A DNA stretch of 64,000 bases, from the NCBI GenBank assembly GCA_947630485.1, contig CANRHU010000004.1, positions 1-64,000 on the forward strand, in the 5' to 3' direction. The notes beneath the pieces were generated by a model, which searched no databases, had not been told where the DNA came from, and worked only from the letters and a program-made list of their open reading frames with translations. This stretch comes from an uncultured Lachnospiraceae bacterium. Lineage in GTDB: Bacteria; Bacillota; Clostridia; Lachnospirales; Lachnospiraceae. A program made the position numbers and the translations under genes. Below are positions 24,769-33,407 of the stretch, piece by piece; within the stretch, counting starts at the first letter, position 1, and each line of letters opens with the position of its first letter.

Positions 24769-25272
24769 TTATACCGCCCGGAATACGGGCCTTTCGACAG
24801 AGCCGGCGAAAGTACGGGAGACGCCGGGCTCAAATACAGAATGAATCAGACACATAAGTTCCAGAGTACTTCGGAAGCAGAGACGCTGGGCATTCCAGCA
24901 GACCTCTCCCTGCCAGCTGCTGTGCTGACGGCAGATGACACGGACAAGAAAGGCTTCCTTCCGCCTGGCGGCGCCGCGGCGGATCGATCCCGGATAGCGC
25001 GTACATCCCGCGCCGCCCGCGGACGATCGCAAGCCTCGCCCGGTCCTGAACGTCCGGAGAGTCATGCCGACCGGCTGCGGATCCTGTTCGTCCAGACACC
25101 GGTTCATCAAAAGAAGCGCCTGGTCCAGACCGGCGTAGCTCATATCCTCTCCGCCGGAAAACGGATGGACCGTCCCCAAAACACAGCCGTCCTCGGCCAT
25201 CTCGGCCTGCATCAGAAACGCTCCGGCCATCTCCGGCCGGCTCTCTGCAGCTTCGAAAAACCGCTCTGCCAT
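24769..25272 (-). CDS. Small protein of unknown function next to the XRE regulator
   Basis: A 167-residue protein without signal peptide. Its start MAERFFEAAESRPEMAGAFLMQAEMAEDG and the late motif FLVRVICRQHSSWQGEVCW followed by FRSTLELMCLIHSVF look like a genuine conserved protein; the last ~22 residues (PGVSRTFAGSVERPVFRAV) look like read-through beyond the usual end. AAGGAGGGG lies just before the ATG, and a consensus promoter with a palindrome is upstream. I recall similar SSWQG proteins in Lachnospiraceae, but no function. Divergent from the XRE gene and upstream of the adhesin, in the same direction as the adhesin. Confidence 0.7.
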   Translation of the reverse strand: MAERFFEAAESRPEMAGAFLMQAEMAEDGCVLGTVHPFSGGEDMSYAGLDQALLLMNRCLDEQDPQPVGMTLRTFRTGRGLRSSAGGAGCTRYPGSIRRGAARRKEAFLVRVICRQHSSWQGEVCWNAQRLCFRSTLELMCLIHSVFEPGVSRTFAGSVERPVFRAV

Positions 25273-25327
25273 ACGCCCCTCCTTTCCGATATACCGTCAG
25301 GTAATTGACCTATCTCGTTCTTCTTTC

Positions 25328-25343
25328 ATAAACATAAGTTTAT
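25328..25343. promoter_or_regulatory. Palindromic operator candidate for the XRE regulator
   Basis: ATAAAC-ATAA-GTTTAT, a perfect 6-bp palindrome at about +1 to +20 of the minus-strand promoter. Binding there would block transcription of the 167-codon gene and possibly the adhesin. Confidence 0.6.
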
Positions 25344-25349
25344 AATGTG

Positions 25350-25378
25350 ATTATAGTATTCGTTTCGTGTATTGTCAA
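25350..25378 (-). promoter_or_regulatory. Consensus promoter of the 167-codon gene
   Basis: On the minus strand TTGACA (25378-25373), 17 nt, TATAAT (25355-25350): both boxes match consensus exactly. Confidence 0.85.
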
Positions 25379-25471
25379 TTCATTTTGTTGTTTTTTGTTT
25401 CTAAATTTTATTCCTTGCTTTAATTCTTAGATGGGTAAAGGTTAAAAGAAAAACAGACAGAGGTGAACCAG

Positions 25472-25813
25472 ATGAAATTCGGAGACGTTCTCCGCGAACT
25501 TTTGGAAATGCGCGGAATCAGCCAAAAACAGCTGGCCATAGATTTAAATATTTCCCCCGGGGCGGTCGGCAACTATGTCCGCAATAACAGGGAGCCGGAC
25601 TATCAGACGCTGCTTCAGATTGCCGCGTATTTTAATGTCACAACCGATTATCTGCTCGACTTCCACGCAGCCTCAAAGACTGACCGGCGCGACCGGGTTC
25701 TGCTGCAGATTTTTCACCGCCTGACCGACGACCAGAAGGATCTGTACCTGGAACAGGGAAAGGTATTTTTAAGAAGCAATATCAACCAAAAAGAAAAAAC
25801 TTCCGCGTCATAA
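25472..25813 (+). CDS. XRE-family repressor
   Basis: A 113-residue regulator. The N-terminal helix-turn-helix is clear (FGDVLRELLEMRGISQKQLAIDLN, SPGAVGNYVRNNREPDYQTL), followed by a helical tail (RVLLQIFHRLTDDQKDLYLEQG). The ATG at 25472 is preferred over the GTG at 25463 because AGAGGTG then has good spacing. It probably represses the divergent gene, and perhaps the adhesin, through the palindrome at 25328-25343. Confidence 0.88.
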   Translation: MKFGDVLRELLEMRGISQKQLAIDLNISPGAVGNYVRNNREPDYQTLLQIAAYFNVTTDYLLDFHAASKTDRRDRVLLQIFHRLTDDQKDLYLEQGKVFLRSNINQKEKTSAS

Positions 25814-25898
25814 AATCCATAACGGAATTCAGACACGGAAGCTGAGTCCCCAAATTCTCCGCGGATGCCGGCGCCGCCCCGCGCGGGCGTCAAACCGG

Positions 25899-26759
25899 CT
25901 ATGACGGGTTCTTTCCGCTTCTCTTTGCCTTAAGCGGGGAGAACCCGTATTTTTTCTTAAACAGCTTGCTGAAATGATACGCGTCGTCATACCCAACCGT
26001 CGCCGCCACTTCCTTGATGCTGCCTCCCCAGCCGTTCTCCAAAAGCTCCTTCGCCCGCGAAAGCCGGATGTCGATCAGATGGCGGATCGGCGCCTCCCCG
26101 GTCTCGCTCTTAAAAATTTTCGAGATGTAGTAGGGGCTGAGATACATATTCTCCGCGATCTGATCCAGCGAAATCTTCTCACTGTAATGTTCTTCGAAAT
26201 AATTCATAATCTGCTCCACCACGTACTTGCGGCTGGCGGACTCGAAAGCGAAGCCCTGGCGCAGCTCTTCCGCCTCATACTGCTCGCGGATGATCAGAAG
26301 CATCACCTGCACCAGATAAGACTTCATCATATAATACCGTCCGCGCCGGTATACCGCGTTCTCCGCCTCCATGGCGGCGCAGATCCGTTCCAGGCGCTGG
26401 CGAAGATCGCCTTCCGTATGCAGGACGCAGCTGTCGGCAGGCGTCGGCAGGCAGTTGTTCGGCAGATCCTGAACATGAAAATCGATGGCTCCGATATAGA
26501 ACTCCACGCAGGAAGCGGCGCCCTCCTCCTCCGGAATGGCATGATGCCGGACGCCGGGATTGACGATCAGGACATCGCCCTCCGCCAGGTCATAAACCCT
26601 GCCCTCGACCCGATAGCGGCCATGGCCGGACAGGACAATCACCAGCTTCATATAATCGTGGACATGGGGCTCCTCGCGCTCGCCTGGCCTGCGCCCCTTC
26701 CACGCAAACAGAAAGGTCGGGTTGAACTCTTCAGGAAACATATTCTGCCTTTCGCACAT
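25899..26759 (-). CDS. AraC-family transcriptional regulator
   Basis: A 286-residue regulator with an N-terminal cupin sensor (HDYMKLVIVLSGHGRYRV, DLAEGDVLIVNPGVRHH) and a C-terminal double helix-turn-helix (ISLDQIAENMYLSPYYISKIFK and IKEVAATVGYDDAYHFSKLFKKKYG). Such proteins usually sense a sugar or related small molecule. GGAGGTG stands 8 nt before the ATG. It is divergent from the ABC exporter pair, which is its most likely target, but the arabinan locus 10 kb away is another option. Confidence 0.9.
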   Translation of the reverse strand: MCERQNMFPEEFNPTFLFAWKGRRPGEREEPHVHDYMKLVIVLSGHGRYRVEGRVYDLAEGDVLIVNPGVRHHAIPEEEGAASCVEFYIGAIDFHVQDLPNNCLPTPADSCVLHTEGDLRQRLERICAAMEAENAVYRRGRYYMMKSYLVQVMLLIIREQYEAEELRQGFAFESASRKYVVEQIMNYFEEHYSEKISLDQIAENMYLSPYYISKIFKSETGEAPIRHLIDIRLSRAKELLENGWGGSIKEVAATVGYDDAYHFSKLFKKKYGFSPLKAKRSGKNPS

Positions 26760-26951
26760 CAGTCAGCCACCTCCATCCGCACCGTCCGAAAAACACTTGA
26801 AACCTCATTCATTGTATCCGCAAAACAGGGAAATGTAAAGCAGAAAATGCACTGCAAAAAAAGCCATCTTTTGAACAAGATATTCCATTTCTTTTTTGGC
26901 GGATTTTGATTACCTTATTAAAAATGTTTCACACACGGAGGTTATACCATC

Positions 26952-28823
26952 ATGACGCCTATCAAATGGTTCCTGTCGTTCCTGAAAAAGTACAGCGGCC
27001 TGATCGTCCTCGGACTGATTCTGACGACAGTCATCGCCGCCCTGTCCATCGTCAACCCATACCTGTCCGGTATCATCATCGACGACGTGATTCAGACCGG
27101 CAATTACGCACGGCTGCCCAGGCTTGTAGGGGCGCTGGTCCTGGTGACATTCCTGATCGGAATCCTGCGTTTTCTCTATCAGGTCATATTTGAAACCGCG
27201 TCCCAGGGCGTTCTCTACGATATGCGCGACGCCGTTTATAAGAAGCTTCTTCTGGAAGACTTCTCCTTCTATAACCGCAAGCGGACCGGCGATCTGATGA
27301 GCCGTCAGACCGGCGATATGGAAGCGATCCGCCACTTCGTGGCGCTGATCATCTACACGATTTACCAGAACGTGCTTCTGTTCATCTTCGCGCTGATGAT
27401 GGTCTTCACGGTCAATGTAAAGCTGGCCCTGATGATGCTCGTAGTGCTGCCGTTCACCGCGGCCAACACCTACATGCAGGCGACGAGGGTCCGCCCCGCC
27501 TTCCGCAAAAACCGGGAATGTTTCTCCTCCTTAAACGCTTTCGTCCAGGAGAACATCAGCGGCAACCGGGTGGTGAAGGCGTTCGCCAAAGAAGACTATG
27601 AAATCAGCAAGTTCGAGGCGGAGAACGACAAATTCCGCGACTGCCAGATCCGCGCGTCGAAGATATGGAGCAAATACGTTCCCAACTTTGAGATCCTGTC
27701 CTACGCGCTGAACGTGATCCTGATGCTCGTGGGCGGCTACATGGTCATCCAGGAACAGATTACGCTGGGCGATATGGTAAAGGTAAACGGATACCTCTGG
27801 ATGCTCAATAACCCGCTGCGCATGGCCGGATGGTGGGTAAACGACGTACAGAATTTCACCACCTCCGTGGAAAAAATCTACGCGACCTTCAGCGAGGAAC
27901 CGAAGGTTCTTTCGCCTCGGGTCGGCGGCATCCACGAAAAGCTCGCGGGCAGCGTCGAATTCCGCAACGTCTCCTACCAGGCTGACGGCGCCGATATCGT
28001 AACCGACGTCAGCTTCAAAGTGGAACCGGGTCAGACCATCGGCATCATCGGAACCACCGGCTCCGGCAAGTCTACGCTTATGAACCTGCTGTGCCGCTTC
28101 TATGATACCACGTCCGGTCAGGTGCTGATCGACGGCATGGACGTGCGCCAGCACGACCTCTATAACCTCCGCGACAACATCGGCATGGCCATGCAGGATG
28201 TGTTCCTCTTCTCCGACACCATCGAGGGCAACATCGCCTACGGCCGGCCGGACTGCGATTTCGAAGCCGTGCACCAGGCCGCGGTCATGGCCGACGCCAA
28301 CCATTTCATCAAGGAGCTGCCTGACGGTTACGATACCATCGTAGGCGAGCGGGGCGTGGGCCTGTCCGGCGGACAGAAGCAGCGCATTTCCCTGGCCCGG
28401 GCGCTTCTGAAGGATCCGGCTATCCTGATCCTGGACGATACCACCTCGGCTGTCGATATGGAAACCGAGAGCTACATACAGACGCAGTTAAAGAACATCC
28501 AGGAGTCCAAAGGCTGCACCGTATTCGTCATCGCCTACCGGATCTCCTCCATCAAGGACGCTGATCTGATCCTGGTCATGGATCACGGCCGCATCATAGA
28601 GCGCGGCACCCATGACGAACTGCTTGCCCAAAACGGCTATTACGCGGAAGCGTTCCGCAACCAGTACGGCGAGATCCCCTACGATCTGTTGGAGGAGCGA
28701 AGCGAGAAACACGCTTCCCAGAAAGCCGGAAACACGTCCCGGCAGGCGGGGCGCCGGCAGTTCAAAAGAAACGGAGGTAACATATCATGGCACGCAACCG
28801 ATATGATGTCGATGAGGTCTTAG
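26952..28823 (+). CDS. Heterodimeric ABC exporter subunit 1, with degenerate ATPase residues
   Basis: A 623-residue exporter half: six-helix membrane domain (residues ~15-315) and ATPase domain. Walker A GTTGSGKST and signature LSGGQKQR are normal, but the Walker B ends LILDDTTSAVD, with Asp in place of the catalytic Glu, and the switch His is Tyr (VIAYRISSI). These changes mark the non-catalytic site of BmrC/TM287-type heterodimers. The C-terminal tail is Arg/Gly/Ser-rich and overlaps the next gene by 37 nt. GGAGG precedes the ATG. Substrate (drug, lipid or peptide) is unknown. Confidence 0.93.
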   Translation: MTPIKWFLSFLKKYSGLIVLGLILTTVIAALSIVNPYLSGIIIDDVIQTGNYARLPRLVGALVLVTFLIGILRFLYQVIFETASQGVLYDMRDAVYKKLLLEDFSFYNRKRTGDLMSRQTGDMEAIRHFVALIIYTIYQNVLLFIFALMMVFTVNVKLALMMLVVLPFTAANTYMQATRVRPAFRKNRECFSSLNAFVQENISGNRVVKAFAKEDYEISKFEAENDKFRDCQIRASKIWSKYVPNFEILSYALNVILMLVGGYMVIQEQITLGDMVKVNGYLWMLNNPLRMAGWWVNDVQNFTTSVEKIYATFSEEPKVLSPRVGGIHEKLAGSVEFRNVSYQADGADIVTDVSFKVEPGQTIGIIGTTGSGKSTLMNLLCRFYDTTSGQVLIDGMDVRQHDLYNLRDNIGMAMQDVFLFSDTIEGNIAYGRPDCDFEAVHQAAVMADANHFIKELPDGYDTIVGERGVGLSGGQKQRISLARALLKDPAILILDDTTSAVDMETESYIQTQLKNIQESKGCTVFVIAYRISSIKDADLILVMDHGRIIERGTHDELLAQNGYYAEAFRNQYGEIPYDLLEERSEKHASQKAGNTSRQAGRRQFKRNGGNISWHATDMMSMRS

Positions 28824-30583
28824 AGACCAGCTTTAACACCAAGCAGCTCAAACGCCTGCTCCAGTACATCAAGCCTCACAGCGGCAAGATGACCGCCGTC
28901 ATTTTCATGATGATGAGCGCCAGCGCCCTGACCATGATCATCCCCATGTTCTTAAAGCAGATCATGGACGTGTACATTCCCAACAAGGATATGAACGGCG
29001 TCATCCTGGTGAGCCTTCTCACGCTGCTCATCGCCGTCTATTCCTCCACCTGCACCCGGCTTAAGGTGCGGACGATGAGCGTCATCGGCCAGAGCATCAT
29101 CCACAAGATTCGCTCCGACATCTTCTGCCACCTGCAGGAGCTGCCGTTCTCCTACTACGACGACCGCCCGCACGGAAAGATCCAGGTCAGGGTCGTCAAC
29201 TATGTAAACAGCTTAAGCGACCTGCTCAGCAACGGCATTGTCAACACGATCACGGATCTCTGCAACCTGATCTTCATCGTCTTCTTCATGCTGATCAACG
29301 ATGTCCGTCTCACGGGCATCTGTATGTGCGGTCTGCCTGTTCTGGCCGGCGTTATCATTTTCATCAAGCGCAGGCAGCGCAGGGCATGGCAGATTCAGTC
29401 CAACAAGCAATCCAACCTAAACGCGTACATCGCCGAGAGCATAAACGGCATCCGGGTGACCCAGTCCTTTGTGCGCGAGCAGGAGAACACCGGCATCTTC
29501 AACCGCCTGAGCGGCAGCTACCGCAAGGCGTGGATGCGGGCCGTCATGTTCAACTTCGCCATGGGGCCCAGCGTGGATATCATTTCCTCGTTCACGACGG
29601 CATTTATCTACATGCTGGGAATTCAGTGGATCCTGGGGCCGGAGCACTCCCTGACCACCGGTACGCTGATCCTGTTCACCTCCTATATCGGCCGCTTCTG
29701 GGCGCCGATCAATACGCTGGCAGCCTTCTACAATAACCTCCTGACCGCCATCTCCTATCTGGAGCGGATCTTTGAGACCATCGACGAGCCGGTACTTGTG
29801 AAGGACGCGCCGGATGCGAAGGAAATGCCTCTGATTCACGGCGACGTGGAATTTAAGGACGTCAGCTTCAGCTATGACGCCGGCCATGAGATCCTGCACA
29901 AAATCAACTTCAAGGTGAAGCAGGGCGAAACCTACGCCATCGTCGGCCCCACAGGCGCCGGCAAGTCCACCATCGTAAACCTTTTAAGCCGCTTCTACAA
30001 TGTCGATTCCGGCCAGATCCTGATCGACGGCATCGACATCTCCGGCGTGACGATCCGCTCCCTGCGGACCCAGATGGGCGTTATGATGCAGGACAGCTTT
30101 ATCTTTGCCGGAACGATCATGGACAATATCCGCTACGGCAACCAGACGGCCACCGACGAGCAGGTGATCGCGGCGGCCAAGACCGTCCGCGCCCACGACT
30201 TCATCATGCAGATGGAGGACGGCTACAATACGGCGGTCAATGAGCGCGGCAGCCGCCTCTCGGTCGGACAGCGCCAGCTGATCTCCTTCGCAAGGGCGCT
30301 TCTGGCGGATCCGAAGATTCTGATTCTGGACGAAGCCACGTCCAGCATCGACACGGAAACGGAGCTGCTTCTGCAGAAGGGTCTGGCGGAGCTCTTAAAG
30401 GGCCGCACCTCTTTCATCATTGCCCACAGGCTTTCCACGATCAAAAACGCGGACTGCATCATGTACGTGGACGCCGGAGGCATCCTGGAGAGCGGAACCC
30501 ACGACGAGCTGCTGGCGAAACGCGGCGCCTACTACGACCTGTACATGTCGCAGTTCGATTTTCTGGAAAACAAAGCCAGCTGA
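28787..30583 (+). CDS. Heterodimeric ABC exporter subunit 2
   Basis: A 598-residue exporter half with six helices and an ATPase. Walker A GPTGAGKST, Walker B LILDEATSSID with the catalytic Glu, and switch His in IIAHRLSTI are normal, while the signature is LSVGQRQL instead of LSGGQ. Together with subunit 1 this gives one complete and one degenerate nucleotide site. GGAGG lies before the ATG, inside the end of subunit 1. The transcript ends at the hairpin at 30616-30652. Confidence 0.93.
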   Translation: MARNRYDVDEVLETSFNTKQLKRLLQYIKPHSGKMTAVIFMMMSASALTMIIPMFLKQIMDVYIPNKDMNGVILVSLLTLLIAVYSSTCTRLKVRTMSVIGQSIIHKIRSDIFCHLQELPFSYYDDRPHGKIQVRVVNYVNSLSDLLSNGIVNTITDLCNLIFIVFFMLINDVRLTGICMCGLPVLAGVIIFIKRRQRRAWQIQSNKQSNLNAYIAESINGIRVTQSFVREQENTGIFNRLSGSYRKAWMRAVMFNFAMGPSVDIISSFTTAFIYMLGIQWILGPEHSLTTGTLILFTSYIGRFWAPINTLAAFYNNLLTAISYLERIFETIDEPVLVKDAPDAKEMPLIHGDVEFKDVSFSYDAGHEILHKINFKVKQGETYAIVGPTGAGKSTIVNLLSRFYNVDSGQILIDGIDISGVTIRSLRTQMGVMMQDSFIFAGTIMDNIRYGNQTATDEQVIAAAKTVRAHDFIMQMEDGYNTAVNERGSRLSVGQRQLISFARALLADPKILILDEATSSIDTETELLLQKGLAELLKGRTSFIIAHRLSTIKNADCIMYVDAGGILESGTHDELLAKRGAYYDLYMSQFDFLENKAS

Positions 30584-30615
30584 ACAGTAGTACCACATTA
30601 TCAGGATTATGTATA

Positions 30616-30659
30616 AATCCCGGATTCGATTGACACGAGTTCGGGATTTTTCATATAAT
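30616..30659 (+). promoter_or_regulatory. Exporter terminator whose hairpin loop is the next promoter's -35 box
   Basis: Stem of 13 bp, arms 30616-30628 and 30636-30648, followed by TTTTT: a terminator for the exporter operon. The 7-nt loop is ATTGACA. TTGACA (30630-30635) is 18 nt from TATAAT (30654-30659), a promoter for the hydrolase gene. Confidence 0.75.
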
Positions 30660-30734
30660 GAGGAACACAGCGGACACCCCCCGGATCAGTTGCAGCCAAT
30701 CACTTATCACACCACATCATAGGAGGGCTTTTTT

Positions 30735-32630
30735 ATGGAAAAAGCAAGGTCACTGTTATCCCGCAGAGCGCTGTTTTTCTCGCTCCTGTTCACGCTTCTC
30801 TTCACAGCAATTTCCGGCTGCATTCTCCGGGACTGGGGAAATATCCGCATCACGGAAACGGAAATCCACACGCAGGGGTATAACCGTGTGAGGCTTCGGA
30901 TATTCCGTCCGGATTCGGCGTCGGCAGAAACTCCCGCGCCGGCCGTCATCTTCACCCACGGTCTGACCGTCAACAAGGAAAGCTACGCCCAGTACGGGCT
31001 CGAGCTGGCGCGCCGCGGCTTTGTCGTCCTCATGCCTGACATGCTCAACCACGGGCAGTCAGAGATCACAGGCCCGGAAATCTATCTGGCGCCGCCCCAG
31101 GTCAACGACGCTTCCGGCTCCTACGCCGTGGTGCGCTACGCACAGACGCTGGACTATGTGGATCCGTCCCAGATCGGCGTAGCCGGCCATTCAGCCGGCG
31201 GACAGGCGTCCAACAACTGCGTCCTGCTGGACAACCAGGAGAACAAACCGGCCGTCTCCGCCGTCTATCTGGTCTCCTCCGATCCCGTTTTCAAAGACGC
31301 GGACGGAAACTGGAGCAATATCTACGGCACGCGCGATCTGGGCGTGTACTATACCAGATACGACCATGTCTATTTCCGCGGAACAGGTCCGGACGGACAG
31401 CCTATGCCCGTCAACCGGTGGCTTTCCTCGGACAGCGCCAAGTCCCTTTTCGCATTCGGCCAGGGGCCGGAAGCGTTTGAAGGAGACGCCGTGATTCCCG
31501 GACATACGTATGTAAAAGAAATCGGCGGGGAGACCGTTTTCCGCCGTGTAAACGCGGCGGCGGAGATTCATCCGAGACCTCAGAGCGGCGGCGCCGCGCT
31601 GGCCGCGGTCTGCGACTTCTTCCAGGACGCATTTGCGGCTCCCAACTACATCGCCGGGGCCGATCAGCGCCGCGGATGGCTGGCCGCTTCCAACCTCCTG
31701 GGCCTTTTGGGCGTCCTCACAAGCTGTGTGCTGGCCGCGGACCGCCTGACGCGGACACGTCTCTTTTCCTCCATCCGAAGCGAAGAGGCAGCCGCTCTTC
31801 GGCCCGCACCCGGCCGCAGGGGGCGCGTAATCTTCTGGACGCTGACGGTCCTGAACTGCGCCTTCGCGTTCCTAAGCATCAGCGTCATCTTCCTTCTGGG
31901 CTTCGGCTACTGCTGCCACACCGTATTCGCGCAGCAGACCACGAATATCTACGCGTTGTGGGCCCTCGCCAACGGTTTGTTCATGCTCCTTACCTCTTTC
32001 CTCTCCTACGCCCTCTACGGCAGAAAGAACGGAGAATCCATGCAAAGCTGGGGACTTTCTATCTCCGCCGCAAATCTCTTGAAAAGCATCCTGGCGGCCC
32101 TCTTTGGCTGCGCGGCGGTATTTATAATCACGGCCGCCGCCAACCGGATCTTCTTCGTGGACTACCGCTACTATTTCTGGGGGCTCAGCAATATCTCTCC
32201 GGAAAACCTGAAGGTATTCTTCGCCTACCTGCCCGCCTTTCTGATCTTCGGGCTGGCCGTATCCATCGCGGTCAACAGCGCCTACCGCTGCCGGATCGCG
32301 CGGGAACCGGAATGGGCCAACGACCTGTTCTTCGCCGTCATGAATATGATCCCGGCGCTCGCAATCACCGTCATCGGCTACGGCCTGTATATGCGTAACG
32401 GCGTAAAACCGTTCCTTTTCGGCTCCACCTACACTTACACCTACACGATCAACGCAATCCCTGTGTTCCCGGCCGCCGTTCTGCTGATCCGGAAGCTCTT
32501 CCGAAGATGCGGGAACCCGTACGTGCCGGGCATCGTGGCCGGCGTGCTTCTCTGCTGGATGCAGGTCGCGTACTCCTTCACGATGCATGCCAATATGTAC
32601 TTTGGGCCCATGGCGGCGTATCTGCCCTGA
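30735..32630 (+). CDS. Membrane-anchored alpha/beta hydrolase with multi-helix C-terminus
   Basis: A 631-residue protein. One N-terminal membrane segment (FFSLLFTLLFTAISGCIL), then an extracytoplasmic hydrolase domain with FTHGLTVNKESYAQYG and the Ser nucleophile in GVAGHSAGGQASNN (near residue 157), then from about residue 310 seven or so membrane helices. The fusion of a dienelactone-hydrolase-like domain to a polytopic region is not a standard enzyme. AGGAGG precedes the ATG. It has its own promoter and sits between the exporter and an ECF component. Substrate unknown, perhaps a lipid or cell-wall ester. Confidence 0.8.
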   Translation: MEKARSLLSRRALFFSLLFTLLFTAISGCILRDWGNIRITETEIHTQGYNRVRLRIFRPDSASAETPAPAVIFTHGLTVNKESYAQYGLELARRGFVVLMPDMLNHGQSEITGPEIYLAPPQVNDASGSYAVVRYAQTLDYVDPSQIGVAGHSAGGQASNNCVLLDNQENKPAVSAVYLVSSDPVFKDADGNWSNIYGTRDLGVYYTRYDHVYFRGTGPDGQPMPVNRWLSSDSAKSLFAFGQGPEAFEGDAVIPGHTYVKEIGGETVFRRVNAAAEIHPRPQSGGAALAAVCDFFQDAFAAPNYIAGADQRRGWLAASNLLGLLGVLTSCVLAADRLTRTRLFSSIRSEEAAALRPAPGRRGRVIFWTLTVLNCAFAFLSISVIFLLGFGYCCHTVFAQQTTNIYALWALANGLFMLLTSFLSYALYGRKNGESMQSWGLSISAANLLKSILAALFGCAAVFIITAAANRIFFVDYRYYFWGLSNISPENLKVFFAYLPAFLIFGLAVSIAVNSAYRCRIAREPEWANDLFFAVMNMIPALAITVIGYGLYMRNGVKPFLFGSTYTYTYTINAIPVFPAAVLLIRKLFRRCGNPYVPGIVAGVLLCWMQVAYSFTMHANMYFGPMAAYLP

Positions 32631-32810
32631 CGCAAACTGGTATTGTCAAATTATCTGAAACTGGATATTTTAACCACTCCAATATCATGGTATCGTAGAG
32701 TACAGCTTCTGTATGGTCCCGCGGCCGGGGCAGCGCGCGCCCCGTTACGCATCCGGGCAGTCAGAGCAAAAGGAATCTTCCGGATTCCAGGTGAAAGGAG
32801 TGAAAGTACT
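32631..32810 (+). other. Leader of the ECF gene with three hairpins
   Basis: A possible promoter TTGTCA-N17-TATTTT (about 32643-32671) is followed by TACAG/CTGTA, GGGGC/GCCCC and GGAATC/GATTCC hairpins, the last directly before AAAGGAG. A ligand-binding leader is possible; I could not match it to a known riboswitch class. Confidence 0.35.
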
Positions 32811-33401
32811 ATGAAAAAGGAGAATGAAAAAGTTTATAGAATCGTAATCACCGGCCTGATGGCGGCCCTGTGCTATGTGGCGTTCACATTTTTAAAGATT
32901 CCGATCCCCACCTTCGGCGGAGACATGGTGGCGCTGCACATCGGAAACGCCTTCTGCGTGCTGGCGGCCCTTCTTCTGGGCGGCGGGTACGGCGGCGTGG
33001 CCGGCGCTCTCGGCATGACGATCGCGGATCTGATCGATCCGGCCTATGTCACAAGCGCCCCGAAGACATTTTTCCTAAAGCTGTGCATCGGACTTGTGAG
33101 CGGCTTTGTGGCGCACCGCATTGCCCATATCACGGAAGACCATGATACGAAGTATGTCTTCAAATGGACGCTCCTGGCCTCTGTCGCCGGACTGGGCTTC
33201 AACGTGATCATGGACCCGATCGTGGGCTATTTCTATAAGAAATATCTTCTGGGCGTGGAGGCCACGGCGGCGGCCATCATGTCCACCTGGGCCGCGGGCG
33301 TCACGTTCATAAACGCCGTCGCGGGCACTATCGTGGTAGTCGTCGTGTACATGGCGGTACGTCCGGTACTTAAGAAAGCCGGGCTGTTCTTCCATATCTG
33401 A
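32811..33401 (+). CDS. ECF transporter S component
   Basis: A 196-residue membrane protein with about six helices. RIVITGLMAALCYVAFTFL, ALHIGNAFCVLAALLLGG and GALGMTIADLIDP are typical of vitamin-type S components (ECF_trnsprt/RibU-like). It captures a micronutrient and works with a shared EcfA/EcfA'/EcfT module that is not in the window. ATG at 32811 has AAAGGAG upstream. The ligand is not clear from sequence. Confidence 0.85.
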   Translation: MKKENEKVYRIVITGLMAALCYVAFTFLKIPIPTFGGDMVALHIGNAFCVLAALLLGGGYGGVAGALGMTIADLIDPAYVTSAPKTFFLKLCIGLVSGFVAHRIAHITEDHDTKYVFKWTLLASVAGLGFNVIMDPIVGYFYKKYLLGVEATAAAIMSTWAAGVTFINAVAGTIVVVVVYMAVRPVLKKAGLFFHI

Positions 33402-33407
33402 CCGGCC

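Noticed and set aside
24706..25308. Plus-strand frame of 200 codons opposite the 167-codon gene
   Set aside because: No ribosome site or promoter, whereas the minus strand has an AAGGAGGGG site and a consensus promoter.
28787..28823. Frameshift at the junction of the two exporter genes
   Set aside because: Both frames are intact; the 37-nt overlap includes a good ribosome site for the second gene, so it is normal coupling.
32660..32800. Tetrahydrofolate or TPP riboswitch upstream of the ECF gene
   Set aside because: A few short matches (GTAGAGTA, GCATCCG) exist but the required paired regions and conserved loops do not line up.
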